A DNA stretch of 64,000 nt from Lacrimispora xylanolytica (GTDB taxonomy: Bacteria > Bacillota > Clostridia > Lachnospirales > Lachnospiraceae), in the NCBI RefSeq assembly GCF_026723765.1, contig NZ_CP113524.1, forward strand, positions 3,271,001 through 3,335,000, read 5' to 3'. Below, piece by piece: positions 7,797-16,796 of the stretch. The notes below the pieces were generated by a model that was given only the letters and a program-made list of their open reading frames with translations, searched no databases and was not told where the DNA came from. Positions within the stretch are counted from its first letter, which is position 1. Each line of letters starts with the position of its first letter. The position numbers and the translations under genes are program-made.

Positions 7797-8822
7797 TTAC
7801 CTTTTTACCACACTTCCATCTGGATAGCGGGCGAATCTTCCCATCTCCCTTTCATGGACCGGCTCATCATCTGGCCATGGCCAGCCTCCGAACTGGGTAT
7901 TCTGATAATCTTCATATGCATTTCGTATTTCCTGTTCGGAATTCATAACAAATGGTCCATATTGCACCACCGGTTCATTGATGGGCTCTCCTTCCAGTAG
8001 TAAAACGTAGCTGGTTTTATCTCCATTTACCACTGTAATGTCATCTTCTCCTGAAAGCTTGATTCGGGAAGAGGGATCTATGTTTTTACCGTCTATGGTA
8101 ATAGAACCGGTTCCCTCATAAAAATACAGGTTGCGGTTTAAGGTCTTAGAACCAGCAATGATATGAAACTCTGCCTCTGGCTCCAGCTCCACAAGCTGGA
8201 TTCCTACATGATTTTCTTCCTTTGCTGCCCATGAATTTTTCGTTGGCTCCAGGCTTTTTTTATCTTCACATCTTCCGGCAATTAATCGGATGGTTGCTGT
8301 CTTTCCTTTTTCATTGGTATGCTTTATCACTGGAATTTCTTCTGCCCATAGCATCTTGTAATCCGGGTCTGCGAATTTACTCCTTGCCGGTAGATTCAGC
8401 CAGATCTGAAATAGTTCAAGGGGATTTTCCTTATCCTGATGCACCAGGGGGAACATCTCTACATGCTGGCAGCCTGCTCCGGTGGTCAGCCATTGGACGT
8501 CGCCATTCCCATAACGTCCTTGGGCTCCCTTGGAATCAAAATGGTCAACAATCCCTTCCAATACAACGGTAACCGTCTCAAACCCACGGTGAGGATGAAC
8601 CGGAAATCCGGGAACTGATTCACCATGGTACATGCTAAAGCCGTCTTTTCCTGAAAAATCATTACCCATTCTTCTTCCTTCTAAAGAAACAGCAGGTCCT
8701 TGTGCCTCATTCCCTGCCGGGAAATGATCCTTATGATGCATACATGCCAGGAACGGACTGTCCATTCCCCATTGGAAACCTATTTTTTCAATTGCCTTTA
8801 TCTTTTTACTCATTTGATTCAC
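7797..8822 (-). CDS. Pirin family protein
   Basis: The 341-residue protein has the pirin double beta-barrel. The N-terminal cupin motif HPHRGFETVTVVLEG, followed by HFDSKGAQG and WLTTGAGCQHVEMFP, supplies the three His and one Glu that bind a metal (usually iron) in pirins. The C-terminal half contains the second barrel (VLLLEGEPINEPVVQYGPFV). Bacterial pirins include quercetin dioxygenases and stress-linked proteins; the substrate here is unknown. The gene overlaps the marR gene by 17 bases and is probably co-transcribed and MarR-regulated. Confidence 0.9.
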   Translation of the reverse strand: MNQMSKKIKAIEKIGFQWGMDSPFLACMHHKDHFPAGNEAQGPAVSLEGRRMGNDFSGKDGFSMYHGESVPGFPVHPHRGFETVTVVLEGIVDHFDSKGAQGRYGNGDVQWLTTGAGCQHVEMFPLVHQDKENPLELFQIWLNLPARSKFADPDYKMLWAEEIPVIKHTNEKGKTATIRLIAGRCEDKKSLEPTKNSWAAKEENHVGIQLVELEPEAEFHIIAGSKTLNRNLYFYEGTGSITIDGKNIDPSSRIKLSGEDDITVVNGDKTSYVLLLEGEPINEPVVQYGPFVMNSEQEIRNAYEDYQNTQFGGWPWPDDEPVHEREMGRFARYPDGSVVKR

Positions 8823-9267
8823 TCCTTGTGTTTATTTTTTTCAACAGATGCACTAACATTTCCTTTTCCTCTTCCTCAAGTCCAGTAAAACTCTCTGCTA
8901 AGTCTTCCACATGTCTGGGAAATATCTCTTCTATTTTATCTCTCCCTTTTTGTGTGATAGCAATAATACTTGATCTTTTATCCTTTGGATTGGGGTGTCG
9001 CTCTATCATGGCATCTTTTTCTAAGTTGTTAATTACCACCGTCATATTTCCGGAGGTAGAAAGAATACTGTCAATGATCTCATTAATTGTTAAATCGCCT
9101 TTATGGTACAATGCCTCCAGCGCAGCAAATTGGGCAGATGTCAGACCTCCCTGATTAAAGATAGCACCAGCCCTCCTGTGAAGTGCCTGAGTCGTCCTGC
9201 TAAGTCCAATAAATGCCTTTAAATTGATATCATTTTCTTTTCCATAAGATATTTTGTTCTTTTTCAT
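8806..9267 (-). CDS. MarR family transcriptional regulator
   Basis: The 153-residue protein shows the MarR winged helix: GLTSAQFAALEALYHKGDLT, then SGNMTVVINNLEKDAMIERH and the wing PNPKDKRSSIIAITQKG. It is the first gene of a two-gene operon with pirin. Its promoter contains a perfect 16-bp palindrome in the -35/-10 spacer, so self-repression is very likely. The ATG is only six bases from the -10 box and no ribosome binding site is visible, which suggests a leaderless message or a second start site. Confidence 0.9.
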   Translation of the reverse strand: MKKNKISYGKENDINLKAFIGLSRTTQALHRRAGAIFNQGGLTSAQFAALEALYHKGDLTINEIIDSILSTSGNMTVVINNLEKDAMIERHPNPKDKRSSIIAITQKGRDKIEEIFPRHVEDLAESFTGLEEEEKEMLVHLLKKINTRSESNE

Positions 9268-9273
9268 AGTTTC

Positions 9274-9302
9274 AATATATCACTAATTAGTGATAATGTC
9301 AA
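9274..9302 (-). promoter_or_regulatory. marR-pirin promoter with MarR operator in the spacer
   Basis: On the minus strand TTGACA (9302-9297) and TATATT (9279-9274) are 17 bp apart, a near-consensus sigma-A promoter. The perfect palindrome ATCACTAATTAGTGAT (9279-9294) fills the spacer. A repressor dimer there would block RNA polymerase directly. Assigning it to the adjacent MarR protein is inference from position and palindrome size. Confidence 0.75.
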
Positions 9303-9344
9303 TGTTGTTTTAGAGATATGAGGAAATCATAGAATTTAGACAAT

Positions 9345-9382
9345 AAGGACAAGCCAGTATTTTAAATGCTGGCTTGTCCTTA
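9345..9382 (-). terminator. Terminator of the hydrolase-FNT operon
   Basis: A 13-bp stem (AAGGACAAGCCAG / CTGGCTTGTCCTT) lies about 90 bp after the FNT gene stop on the minus strand, before the marR promoter. Confidence 0.65.
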
Positions 9383-9471
9383 ATTATAGGATTGTATCCG
9401 ATATTTGTGAATTGTTAGTAAGGCTGAGTAAAACAAACCACTATTTTTTCTATTCCAATAGAATTAGTTTA

Positions 9472-10263
9472 TTAAATAATTTCTTTTGTCTTTGAGGCAT
9501 ACCAGTAAGGAACTCCCAAAAACAAAGAGGCTCCTGCCATATTCCCAAGTGTTACAATCAGAACATTCTTACACACCTCAAACAGTGTCAAATTAACATC
9601 GTGAGGCAGTAAAAGTGCTATTGAAAAAATCCCCATATTGGCTATCGAATGTTCAAATCCGGAAACAGCAAATGCTAAAACACAAAACACCATCATCATT
9701 AATTTAGCAGTTTCTTCCTTCATCTTATAGCAGAGCCAGATTGCAAGGCATATTACAAAGTTGCATAACACTGCACGGAAAAATAGCTGACTCATGGGTA
9801 TATCAAGTTTGGAAAGAGCCGTTTTTTCAATGTATGCATCTGATATCCCGATCATTGCTTTGCTTTGTACATAGATAAAAGCTAATACCATGCATCCGAT
9901 TAAGTTTCCGGCATAATTAATCAGCAAAAGCTTTGCTGTTTGTTTCAAACTCACCGTTCTCTTTAGATACCCAATGGTAAATACAAAACAATTTCCAGTA
10001 AAAAGCTCCCCTCCTGCAAACGTCAGTAGCCCCAGGGCCACCCAGAAGGTGAGCCCGATTGCTATTTTTCCATACATTTTTCCTTCCACCTGTATGATTG
10101 CAGCCGCAGAAAAGGAAAGGGCAATTCCTATGATAATAAAAAATCCTGACATCATAGCCAATACAACATACTGGAATAAGTTCTCGTTTAAAAATTCACT
10201 TTTCTTCTGTGCAGATTCTGCCACTTTATTGACTTCATTTGTATACATGACCGTACCTGCCAC
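9472..10263 (-). CDS. Formate/nitrite transporter (FNT/FocA-NirC) family channel
   Basis: The 263-residue protein has six hydrophobic segments and the FNT motifs: GGELFTGNCFVFTIGYLKR in the first half, NYAGNLIGC, and LGNMAGASLFLGVPYWYAS near the end. FNT proteins are pentameric channels for small monovalent anions such as formate, nitrite or hydrosulfide; the substrate cannot be chosen from sequence. The first codon is a GTG whose G is shared with the TAG stop of the hydrolase gene. An ATG five codons later is an alternative start. The gene is co-transcribed with the hydrolase. Confidence 0.88.
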   Translation of the reverse strand: MAGTVMYTNEVNKVAESAQKKSEFLNENLFQYVVLAMMSGFFIIIGIALSFSAAAIIQVEGKMYGKIAIGLTFWVALGLLTFAGGELFTGNCFVFTIGYLKRTVSLKQTAKLLLINYAGNLIGCMVLAFIYVQSKAMIGISDAYIEKTALSKLDIPMSQLFFRAVLCNFVICLAIWLCYKMKEETAKLMMMVFCVLAFAVSGFEHSIANMGIFSIALLLPHDVNLTLFEVCKNVLIVTLGNMAGASLFLGVPYWYASKTKEII

Positions 10264-11480
10264 TACATAGTTTCAATCATGTTACAGTCAAATACTTCAT
10301 CCAACCAGTCAAACATTACCTGATGGAAAAGTGCATGATTCCCCTCCTGACAATGCTCTTCTGCCCCTTCTTCTATTGTAAATACCCGAACCGTCTTTGG
10401 TGCCTTAATTTCCTCAAGTAATGCATCTAACTGATCTCTGGACACGAAATGATCCGTCTCTCCCATGGTCAGTAATACAGGGCATTTTATTTTACTGGCA
10501 ATTCCTTTTAAAGAAGCCTTTTTCATCTCTTCAAATACTTCATAGCGGTGTTTCAGACCAAACACCCATTTTCCGTTATTCAGCATCCATCTTAGATTGG
10601 AATTTTGTTCCTCGGCCAACGCAAGCATCTGCTCTCGTCTTTCTTCAGGCAGCTCTAATACTTGTGCCAGCTGGGGATTCTGATTTAAAGTGGAATCGAA
10701 GGTATCGTAAAATACATTAAACGCAATACAAGCCTTCACTCGTTCTTCAAATGCGGCTGCTCTCGGTGCAAAGTACCCGCCCAGACTCATACCGAGCAGT
10801 GCAATTTTTTCCTTGTCAATTTCTTGTCTTGTTTCCAGATAATCAATCGCTGCTTTTACCGGAACCTCCGCATCATGGCGCATTACAAGATTTTGTTTAC
10901 GAAGGGCTTCTCCTTGTCCTGGCATTTCAAAGACCAGACAGTGATATCCTCTCTTAATTGCTGCAGCTGCACCGCAAAAATACAATTCCTGTAACGTAGA
11001 GTCATATCCTCCAACAAAGATGAGAACTGGACGTTTCGTTAACTCATTTTTCTTATCCTCTAAGGCTCCGTAAAAATATCCTTTCAAATAAGTTCCTTCA
11101 TAAGGGATTTTTACGATTTCGAAATGACTGTCTAATAAATCCATTCCTTTCTCAAAAGCCATGACACTCTTATCGAAATTTTCCATTCTTCTTTCATCGG
11201 TTCCATCCAAAAAGAATTCTCCCGTACGATAATAATTATGTGCTCGTAAAAAGGCCTCTCTGGCACTTACCTTATGGCTCTTATTCAAGCAATCAATTGC
11301 GGTCTGATAGGTCCTGTCCGCTGTTTTTTTCCATTCCAAAAACCAGCTTTCAAAGTTTCCTTCCTCCACTTTAGATACTGTAGCAAGGCATTCCCCTATT
11401 TCAGCACCTTGATATCCTCCATAAGTTGCTGCTCTTAATAATTCAAATGAAAACGCCTGATCGTTAAAATAAAATTTCAT
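10263..11480 (-). CDS. Alpha/beta hydrolase, FrsA/DUF1100-like esterase type
   Basis: The 405-residue protein has an N-terminal helical domain and a C-terminal alpha/beta-hydrolase fold. The nucleophile elbow is GMSLGGYFAPRAA (Ser), the acid is likely the Asp in MGETDHFVS, and the His is in GAEEHCQEG. The oxyanion region reads VGGYDSTLQELYF. It resembles the family containing 2,6-dihydropseudooxynicotine hydrolase and FrsA-like esterases, but the substrate is unknown. It is first in an operon with the FNT channel and shares one base with it. An operator-like palindrome at 11562-11583, also found at the neighbouring tetR promoter, suggests TetR control. Confidence 0.8.
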   Translation of the reverse strand: MKFYFNDQAFSFELLRAATYGGYQGAEIGECLATVSKVEEGNFESWFLEWKKTADRTYQTAIDCLNKSHKVSAREAFLRAHNYYRTGEFFLDGTDERRMENFDKSVMAFEKGMDLLDSHFEIVKIPYEGTYLKGYFYGALEDKKNELTKRPVLIFVGGYDSTLQELYFCGAAAAIKRGYHCLVFEMPGQGEALRKQNLVMRHDAEVPVKAAIDYLETRQEIDKEKIALLGMSLGGYFAPRAAAFEERVKACIAFNVFYDTFDSTLNQNPQLAQVLELPEERREQMLALAEEQNSNLRWMLNNGKWVFGLKHRYEVFEEMKKASLKGIASKIKCPVLLTMGETDHFVSRDQLDALLEEIKAPKTVRVFTIEEGAEEHCQEGNHALFHQVMFDWLDEVFDCNMIETM

Positions 11481-11561
11481 AATCGTTTCTCCTTATCATT
11501 CATTGTAATTATGCAGTTCACGTAATCCATTACTTTTGCATAATAGATTTTTATACAACAG

Positions 11562-11583
11562 TTTCATTGAACATTCAGTGAAT
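11562..11583. promoter_or_regulatory. Candidate TetR operator upstream of the hydrolase-FNT operon
   Basis: The sequence TTTCATTGAACATTCAGTGA and the following bases end in the same TTCAGTGAAT half-site seen at 12276-12285 in front of the tetR gene. Both copies form imperfect palindromes (ATTCA...GTGAAT). The shared motif links the regulator to this operon. Confidence 0.5.
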
Positions 11584-11617
11584 AATTTTCTTTTAAATAT
11601 ACCCGGAAAATACATTG

Positions 11618-12259
11618 CTATATTTTCCAGGTTAAAAGCGTGTAATCTACGATCTGCTTCAGATAACTATCCCGATTACTATGATACATATTATGATTAT
11701 CAAAGAAAACATCCTGCACAATGTAGGAATAGATTGCACTCCAAAACTGATTGACCATCATAAAAGGATCAAAGGAGCGAATTTCCTTTCTGTCCACATA
11801 TACCTGAATCAGTTTCATGGTCTGCTCCATCAACAGGTTCACATGTTGATTAAAGCTTTTTGTATATTCCTCTGAAAAAACACTTTTTTCTTTTAATAAA
11901 ATCATGAGTACATTTTTATCCTTTGCTATATAAGTGAAGAAAATGTTTCCCAGTGAAATCAGTAATTCTTTGATTGGCATGGTTTCCTTTAAGGCTGCAA
12001 TCTCAGACTCTACCAATAAGTAACGTTCTTCCAGAAACTCATTGAGTATCAAATCCAAAATTTGTTTTTTCCCTTCCGGAAAATAGTGATAGATCAATCC
12101 GTCTGCCATGCCTATATTCTTCGTTATTTGCCTTGTGGTTGTAGCATGGTAGCCTTGTAATGCAAATAGTTCCTTTGCTGAGTTTAAAAGCTGCTCTCTT
12201 CGTTCCATTGCCTGAAGATCACGACTCGTGAGATTTGTTGTATCATTTTTTGCTTTCAT
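11618..12259 (-). CDS. TetR/AcrR family transcriptional regulator
   Basis: The protein has about 213 residues from the chosen ATG. The N-terminal TetR helix-turn-helix reads LLNSAKELFALQGYHATTTR, then QITKNIGMADGLIYHYF. The rest is the helical ligand-binding domain. A GTG three codons upstream (12268) is possible but lies inside the palindromic operator, so I prefer the ATG at 12259. The operator motif at its own promoter recurs in front of the hydrolase-FNT operon downstream, so it probably controls both. Confidence 0.85.
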   Translation of the reverse strand: MKAKNDTTNLTSRDLQAMERREQLLNSAKELFALQGYHATTTRQITKNIGMADGLIYHYFPEGKKQILDLILNEFLEERYLLVESEIAALKETMPIKELLISLGNIFFTYIAKDKNVLMILLKEKSVFSEEYTKSFNQHVNLLMEQTMKLIQVYVDRKEIRSFDPFMMVNQFWSAIYSYIVQDVFFDNHNMYHSNRDSYLKQIVDYTLLTWKI

Positions 12260-12262
12260 TTC

Positions 12263-12285
12263 ATTCACCGTCCGTTCAGTGAATA
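12263..12285. promoter_or_regulatory. Candidate TetR operator at the tetR promoter
   Basis: The palindrome ATTCAC-N10-GTGAAT sits directly upstream of the tetR start and shares TTCAGTGAAT with the site at 11562-11583. Its position fits autorepression. Confidence 0.5.
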
Positions 12286-12407
12286 TTATATACCTTCTTT
12301 TTTAAAAATGCAATGGTTTTATTTAGTTTTTTTGCTTGATAAAAAGATCAGCAATCCAATGATCTGGACTGTTAACTATTTCTGTATAGAAGAAACCAAG
12401 TCAGTGA

Positions 12408-12761
12408 TTAATGGTTTAGCACAAATAATATCTCATCTACGATGCAGCCATATAGTAATATAACGATACTCATTATAATAAACGTTACTCTAAAAGAAAA
12501 TATATGAAATCTCTGTTTCCATTCTAACCAGTCTTTTTCCTTACCCCTGTCTTTTTTTATAATAGACCCAGCACCTGTTATCAATCCCATACTACCAGCT
12601 GCAAATAAAATCCCTTTTATGCTCTCAAGAGTTGTTATCAAACTTCCTCTTGAAATAAGTAAACTAATTACACCACTTATTATCACTAAAGTGCAGCTAA
12701 CAAAACTACTATACTTCATACATTTATAAAAATCCATTCCAACAATCTTTACACGTTCCAT
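12408..12761 (-). CDS. Small membrane protein at the end of the opp operon
   Basis: I do not recognise this 117-residue protein. It has three hydrophobic segments, at residues ~18-36, ~48-65 and ~90-108. Short charged loops include a basic stretch (KKDRGKEKDWLEWKQRF). It starts five bases after the stop of the last opp ATPase gene, so it is probably part of the same transcript. It could be a transporter accessory protein, but nothing in the sequence shows this. Confidence 0.6.
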   Translation of the reverse strand: MERVKIVGMDFYKCMKYSSFVSCTLVIISGVISLLISRGSLITTLESIKGILFAAGSMGLITGAGSIIKKDRGKEKDWLEWKQRFHIFSFRVTFIIMSIVILLYGCIVDEILFVLNH

Positions 12762-12766
12762 ACTAT

Positions 12767-13750
12767 TTAACCCTTTTGATATAAGTGACAGGCAACATAA
12801 TGACCTTGTTCTACTTCTGATAATTTTGGTGCCTCACATTTACATTTATCCATTACTTTACAACATCTGCCTTGAAATTTACACCCTGGCGGCGTATTAA
12901 TAGGACTTGGAACATCACCTTCTAACATAATTCTCTGTCTGGAATCTTCAATCTTTGGATCGGCAATAGGTATCGCTGACATTAACGCTTCCGTATAAGG
13001 ATGAAGTGGGTGCTGATAAAGATTTTCTGATTCTGCGAGTTCTACGATAGACCCTAAATACATGACAGCGATTCGGTCGGAAATATGTTTCACCATTGCA
13101 AGATCATGAGCGATAAAAAGATAGGTCAGCTTCATCTCCTTTTGGAATTGAATCAGCATATTCGCAATTTGTGCCTGTATGGATACGTCTAGTGCTGAAA
13201 TAGGCTCATCGCACATGATGAATTTAGGTTCAACAGCAAGAGCTCTGGCAATTCCAATTCTTTGTCTCTGACCGCCTGAAAATTCATGGATAAAACGGTT
13301 CGCATGCTCTTTATTTAATCCAACCAGTTCCAGCAGATGAGCAATCTTTTCCTCTTTTTCCTTCTTTGTTTTAGCCAGCCCATGAATTTCAATGCCCTCC
13401 CCAATAATCTCTGCAACTGTCATTCTGGGGTCTAAGGAAGCATAAGGATCCTGAAAAATAATCTGGACTTCTTTGTGAAACGCCTTTTTTTCTTTTCCCC
13501 TTAGTTTATGTACATTTTGTCCTTTATAATATACTTCCCCTTCCGATGCACGATACATGCCCACGACCGTACGGCCACAGGTGGTCTTTCCACAGCCGGA
13601 TTCACCTACCAGACCTAATGTTTCTCCTTCTTTGATACGAAATGAAACATCATCAACTGCTTTTAATACATCATGTTTCCCCACATCAAAATATTTCTTT
13701 AAATGCTTCACCTCTAAAATATCATGACTGCTCATACGATTCACCCTCAT
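12767..13750 (-). CDS. oppF: Oligopeptide ABC transporter ATPase, OppF/DppF type
   Basis: The 327-residue protein has Walker [14 protein letters not shown], signature [15 protein letters not shown], Walker [13 protein letters not shown] and the C-terminal oligopeptide/dipeptide extension ([19 protein letters not shown], then a Cys-rich stretch). The Cys motifs in this extension often hold a 4Fe-4S cluster in Opp/Dpp ATPases. The gene overlaps the preceding oppD by 29 bases. With OppD it forms the heterodimeric motor of the peptide importer. Confidence 0.9.
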   Translation of the reverse strand: MRVNRMSSHDILEVKHLKKYFDVGKHDVLKAVDDVSFRIKEGETLGLVGESGCGKTTCGRTVVGMYRASEGEVYYKGQNVHKLRGKEKKAFHKEVQIIFQDPYASLDPRMTVAEIIGEGIEIHGLAKTKKEKEEKIAHLLELVGLNKEHANRFIHEFSGGQRQRIGIARALAVEPKFIMCDEPISALDVSIQAQIANMLIQFQKEMKLTYLFIAHDLAMVKHISDRIAVMYLGSIVELAESENLYQHPLHPYTEALMSAIPIADPKIEDSRQRIMLEGDVPSPINTPPGCKFQGRCCKVMDKCKCEAPKLSEVEQGHYVACHLYQKG

Positions 13751-14810
13751 TTACTGCAAAGTCATTTTCAATCAAGACTATCATTTTTCTGTCATTAAGG
13801 AACATTTTTTTATTAGACTCAGGTACTTCCTTATGATGCAGCCAACAGCTTGTATGATGACCGGCTTCAAAATGTGTTTTTTCAGGCATTTCTTCTAAGC
13901 AGACATTCATACAATAATTACAGCGTTTTGCAAATGCACATCCTTTGGGCGGAGAAATAAGGTCTGGTGGAGTTCCTTTGATGGTCTGCAAAAGTTCTTT
14001 GTTCTTCCACTCCAATTTAGGAACACTGCCAAGAAGTGCCAGGGTGTATGGGTGCTGTGGATGATAGAAAATGTCATCTCTTTTTCCGCTTTCAACAATT
14101 TGTCCTGCATACATAACAGCAACCTTATTAGCGGAACCGGCTACAATGCCAAAATCATGAGTAATTAAGATAACAGCGGTTTTTAGTTTATCCTTCAGAC
14201 TTTTAATAAGCTCCATAATTTGTGCTTGAATCGTGACATCAAGAGCTGTCGTTGGCTCATCAGCAATCAGTATTTTGGGATTGCAGGCGATGGCAATGGC
14301 AATCATCGCCCTTTGCCTCATCCCACCTGAAAATTCAAAGGGAAATTGATCGATCCTGGTTTCCGGGTTTGGAATGCCTACTGCTTCTAATAATTGGAGA
14401 GCCTCTTGTCTGGCTTCCTTTCTGCTGATCTGCCTATGCTGGACAATATTTTCTATAATCTGTTTTCCGATTTTCATGGTTGGATTTAACGAAACCAAAG
14501 CATCCTGAAAGATCATAGAGCACTCTCCGCCCCGAAAAGCCCTTTGCTCTTTTTGACTCATTTCCAATAAGTTCTTTCCATTATAGATAATCTTACTGCC
14601 CTTTTTGATTTCACCCTGGGGAGCTTTGACCAGAGACATGATTGCTCTGGAGGTCACACTTTTGCCACAACCGGATTCACCAATAATAGCCAAAACTTCT
14701 CCTGCTTTTACCTCAAAAGAAACACCTCTTACCGCCTGCACTTCTCCAGCATAGGTATGAAAAGAAACTATTAAATCTTCAACTTTTAGTAAAGCTTCCT
14801 GACTCATCAT
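13722..14810 (-). CDS. oppD: Oligopeptide ABC transporter ATPase, OppD/DppD type
   Basis: The 362-residue ABC ATPase has Walker [14 protein letters not shown], signature [14 protein letters not shown], Walker [13 protein letters not shown] and the oligopeptide C-terminal domain ([19 protein letters not shown]). After the usual end there are ~35 extra residues ([19 protein letters not shown] and on), which overlap the start of oppF. It lies ten bases after oppC in a tight operon. Confidence 0.9.
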   Translation of the reverse strand: MMSQEALLKVEDLIVSFHTYAGEVQAVRGVSFEVKAGEVLAIIGESGCGKSVTSRAIMSLVKAPQGEIKKGSKIIYNGKNLLEMSQKEQRAFRGGECSMIFQDALVSLNPTMKIGKQIIENIVQHRQISRKEARQEALQLLEAVGIPNPETRIDQFPFEFSGGMRQRAMIAIAIACNPKILIADEPTTALDVTIQAQIMELIKSLKDKLKTAVILITHDFGIVAGSANKVAVMYAGQIVESGKRDDIFYHPQHPYTLALLGSVPKLEWKNKELLQTIKGTPPDLISPPKGCAFAKRCNYCMNVCLEEMPEKTHFEAGHHTSCWLHHKEVPESNKKMFLNDRKMIVLIENDFAVNEGESYEQS

Positions 14811-14819
14811 GATTTCCTC

Positions 14820-15737
14820 CTAGTCTCTAAGCTGCGGGTCAAGTGCATCCCTAAGTCCATCCCCTAAAATATTAAACGCCAATACAAGTAAACATAAAAG
14901 TAAACTGGGAAACAATAAATGGGCAGGATAAAATGCCATTGCCTCCTGACCGGCTGAAAGTAATGTCCCCAAACTGAATGCAGGCGGCTGTAGGCCAATT
15001 CCTAAAAATGATAGTATGGTTTCGTCAAAAATAATATGAGGAATGGATGTAGCCATATCAAGGATTAATAAGCTTAAGGTATTGGGGATCAGATGTTTTG
15101 CGATGACTCTTCCTGTGGAGGCTCCAAGCGCCGCGGAAGCCATGATGTATTCGCTCTCTCTAAGCTTTAGAATCTGACCTCTTACCATACGGGCTGTACT
15201 CGTCCAGTTGGTGATACATAATGCAAATAATAAAGGCAGATAACCATTTCCCAATACAACTAAAATAATTAAAGTAACAATAAGATAAGGAATGCTATTT
15301 AAGACCTCTACAATACGCATCATCACATCATCCACAAAACCGCCCAGGTACGCCATAACCGCTCCGTAAATGCAGCCAATCACCACTTTTAGAGTTGCTG
15401 CAACAATAGCAACAATAATGGAAAATCTCAAGCCTTTCCACAAACGGGAAAAAAGGTCTCTTCCTAAATAATCCGTTCCCAGCCAATAGGTACTATCAGG
15501 CGGTAAATTTTTAATTTCCGGCGTTAAGGTTGTATAATTTTGACCACTTAAGCCAGGTCCTATGATTGACATAAGAAAGAGAATTATGAGTACAGCCATT
15601 GATAACAGGGCTAATTTATTTTTCTTTAATCTTCTCCAGGCGTCCTGCCAATAGCTGATATTCGGTCTGACGACCTCATCAGCATCAAACTTAGACTGAT
15701 CAGCCAATTCAAACCTTTTATCTACCAATGAATTCAT
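14820..15737 (-). CDS. oppC: Oligopeptide ABC transporter permease, OppC/DppC type
   Basis: The 305-residue permease has the OppC N-terminal segment (SYWQDAWRRLKKNKLALLSM), a periplasmic stretch with TYWLGTDYLGRDLFSRLWKG, which is diagnostic of DppC/OppC, and the EAA loop (AALGASTGRVIAKHLIPNT). About six transmembrane helices are visible. It is encoded 17 bases after oppB and ten before oppD. Confidence 0.92.
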   Translation of the reverse strand: MNSLVDKRFELADQSKFDADEVVRPNISYWQDAWRRLKKNKLALLSMAVLIILFLMSIIGPGLSGQNYTTLTPEIKNLPPDSTYWLGTDYLGRDLFSRLWKGLRFSIIVAIVAATLKVVIGCIYGAVMAYLGGFVDDVMMRIVEVLNSIPYLIVTLIILVVLGNGYLPLLFALCITNWTSTARMVRGQILKLRESEYIMASAALGASTGRVIAKHLIPNTLSLLILDMATSIPHIIFDETILSFLGIGLQPPAFSLGTLLSAGQEAMAFYPAHLLFPSLLLCLLVLAFNILGDGLRDALDPQLRD

Positions 15738-15754
15738 TCTATTTCCCCCTTCCC

Positions 15755-16720
15755 TTATTTCCCGGCACCGATTTTGATTCGGGGATCCACGATTCCGTAT
15801 AAAATGTCTGTAACCAACATGGTGATGACCGTAATAATTGCGTAAAATGTGGTTCCTGCCAGGACAATGGGAATATCTCTTCCCTGAACAGCTTCTATGT
15901 AATATCGTCCCATGCCGGGAATGGAGAAGACCCGTTCTATAAACAGTGAACCAGTCAGAATACCTGCTACTGTTGACGGCAGAACAGTGATAATAGGAAT
16001 AAATGAATTCCGTATCACATGATTCTTTACGATCTGCATTTCAGAAAGCCCTTTTGCCCTTGCTGTAAGGGTATATTCCTGGTTAATGCTCTCCAGCATA
16101 CTTGTCTTTGTCAGTCTGGAATAATAGGCTATGAAGCTGCAGGAACCGGCTATGGTGGGAAGAATCGTATACTTCCAGCCCCCAAACCACAATTCCTTTC
16201 CTTTGGGCCAGCCAATAATAGGGAGCTTTAAGATATCTCCATTGGCACAATATTTCTGGAGCAAAAGGGATATAACAAGGGAAGGCATGGATACTAAAAT
16301 CATAGCCCCTACTAAGATCAGCTTATCCCAGTAGCTTCCTCTCTTCATCGCTGCTATAATTCCCAGTAAGATGCCCAAAGTCACACCTAATAAAATCTGC
16401 TGAATGCTGAGCCTGATGGTCACTGGAAGTTTCGCCTTTAGATTTTTAGCAAATGTTTCGCCTGGTCTGATAATGGATTCTCCAAAATCGCCCTTAAGGA
16501 TCAGCCCCTTCATGGTGATTACATACCGTTCCACCACGGGCTTATCGTATCCGTATTTTTCTATAATCTTGGTCTGCACTGTTTTTGGCAGTTTAGCAAT
16601 CTTTGAAGTGAGTGCATTTCCAGGGATTGCTGACAGCAGGAAGAACGTAGCTGTTACAATCAAGAACAAGGTAATAAGCATTTCCAATACTCTTCGGATG
16701 ATGTATTTTGCCATTTTCAT
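15755..16720 (-). CDS. oppB: Oligopeptide ABC transporter permease, OppB/DppB type
   Basis: The 321-residue permease has the N-terminal MAKYIIRRVLEMLITLF signature, a central cytoplasmic EAA loop (TARAKGLSEMQIVKNHVIRN) and the motif GSLFIERVFSIPGMGRYYIE that is typical of DppB/OppB. About six membrane segments are visible. A strong intercistronic hairpin separates it from the upstream binding-protein gene. Confidence 0.92.
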   Translation of the reverse strand: MKMAKYIIRRVLEMLITLFLIVTATFFLLSAIPGNALTSKIAKLPKTVQTKIIEKYGYDKPVVERYVITMKGLILKGDFGESIIRPGETFAKNLKAKLPVTIRLSIQQILLGVTLGILLGIIAAMKRGSYWDKLILVGAMILVSMPSLVISLLLQKYCANGDILKLPIIGWPKGKELWFGGWKYTILPTIAGSCSFIAYYSRLTKTSMLESINQEYTLTARAKGLSEMQIVKNHVIRNSFIPIITVLPSTVAGILTGSLFIERVFSIPGMGRYYIEAVQGRDIPIVLAGTTFYAIITVITMLVTDILYGIVDPRIKIGAGK

Positions 16721-16737
16721 TCTCCTACTCTATCACT

Positions 16738-16783
16738 TATACCAAAAGCACATCGACGTTTGCCGATGCGCTATGTGGTATAA
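16738..16783 (-). promoter_or_regulatory. Intercistronic hairpin between oppA and oppB
   Basis: The gap holds an 8-bp outer stem (TTATACCA / TGGTATAA) and an inner CATCG / CGATG stem. No T-run follows on the minus strand, so it is more likely an RNA-stabilising or processing element than a full terminator. Such structures often keep binding-protein mRNA more abundant than permease mRNA. Confidence 0.5.
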
Positions 16784-16796
16784 CCTTACCTTCTAT

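Noticed and set aside
8702-9154. Plus-strand open frame opposite pirin and marR
   Set aside because: It is a shadow of two well-conserved genes and has a low-complexity Ser/Phe-rich translation.
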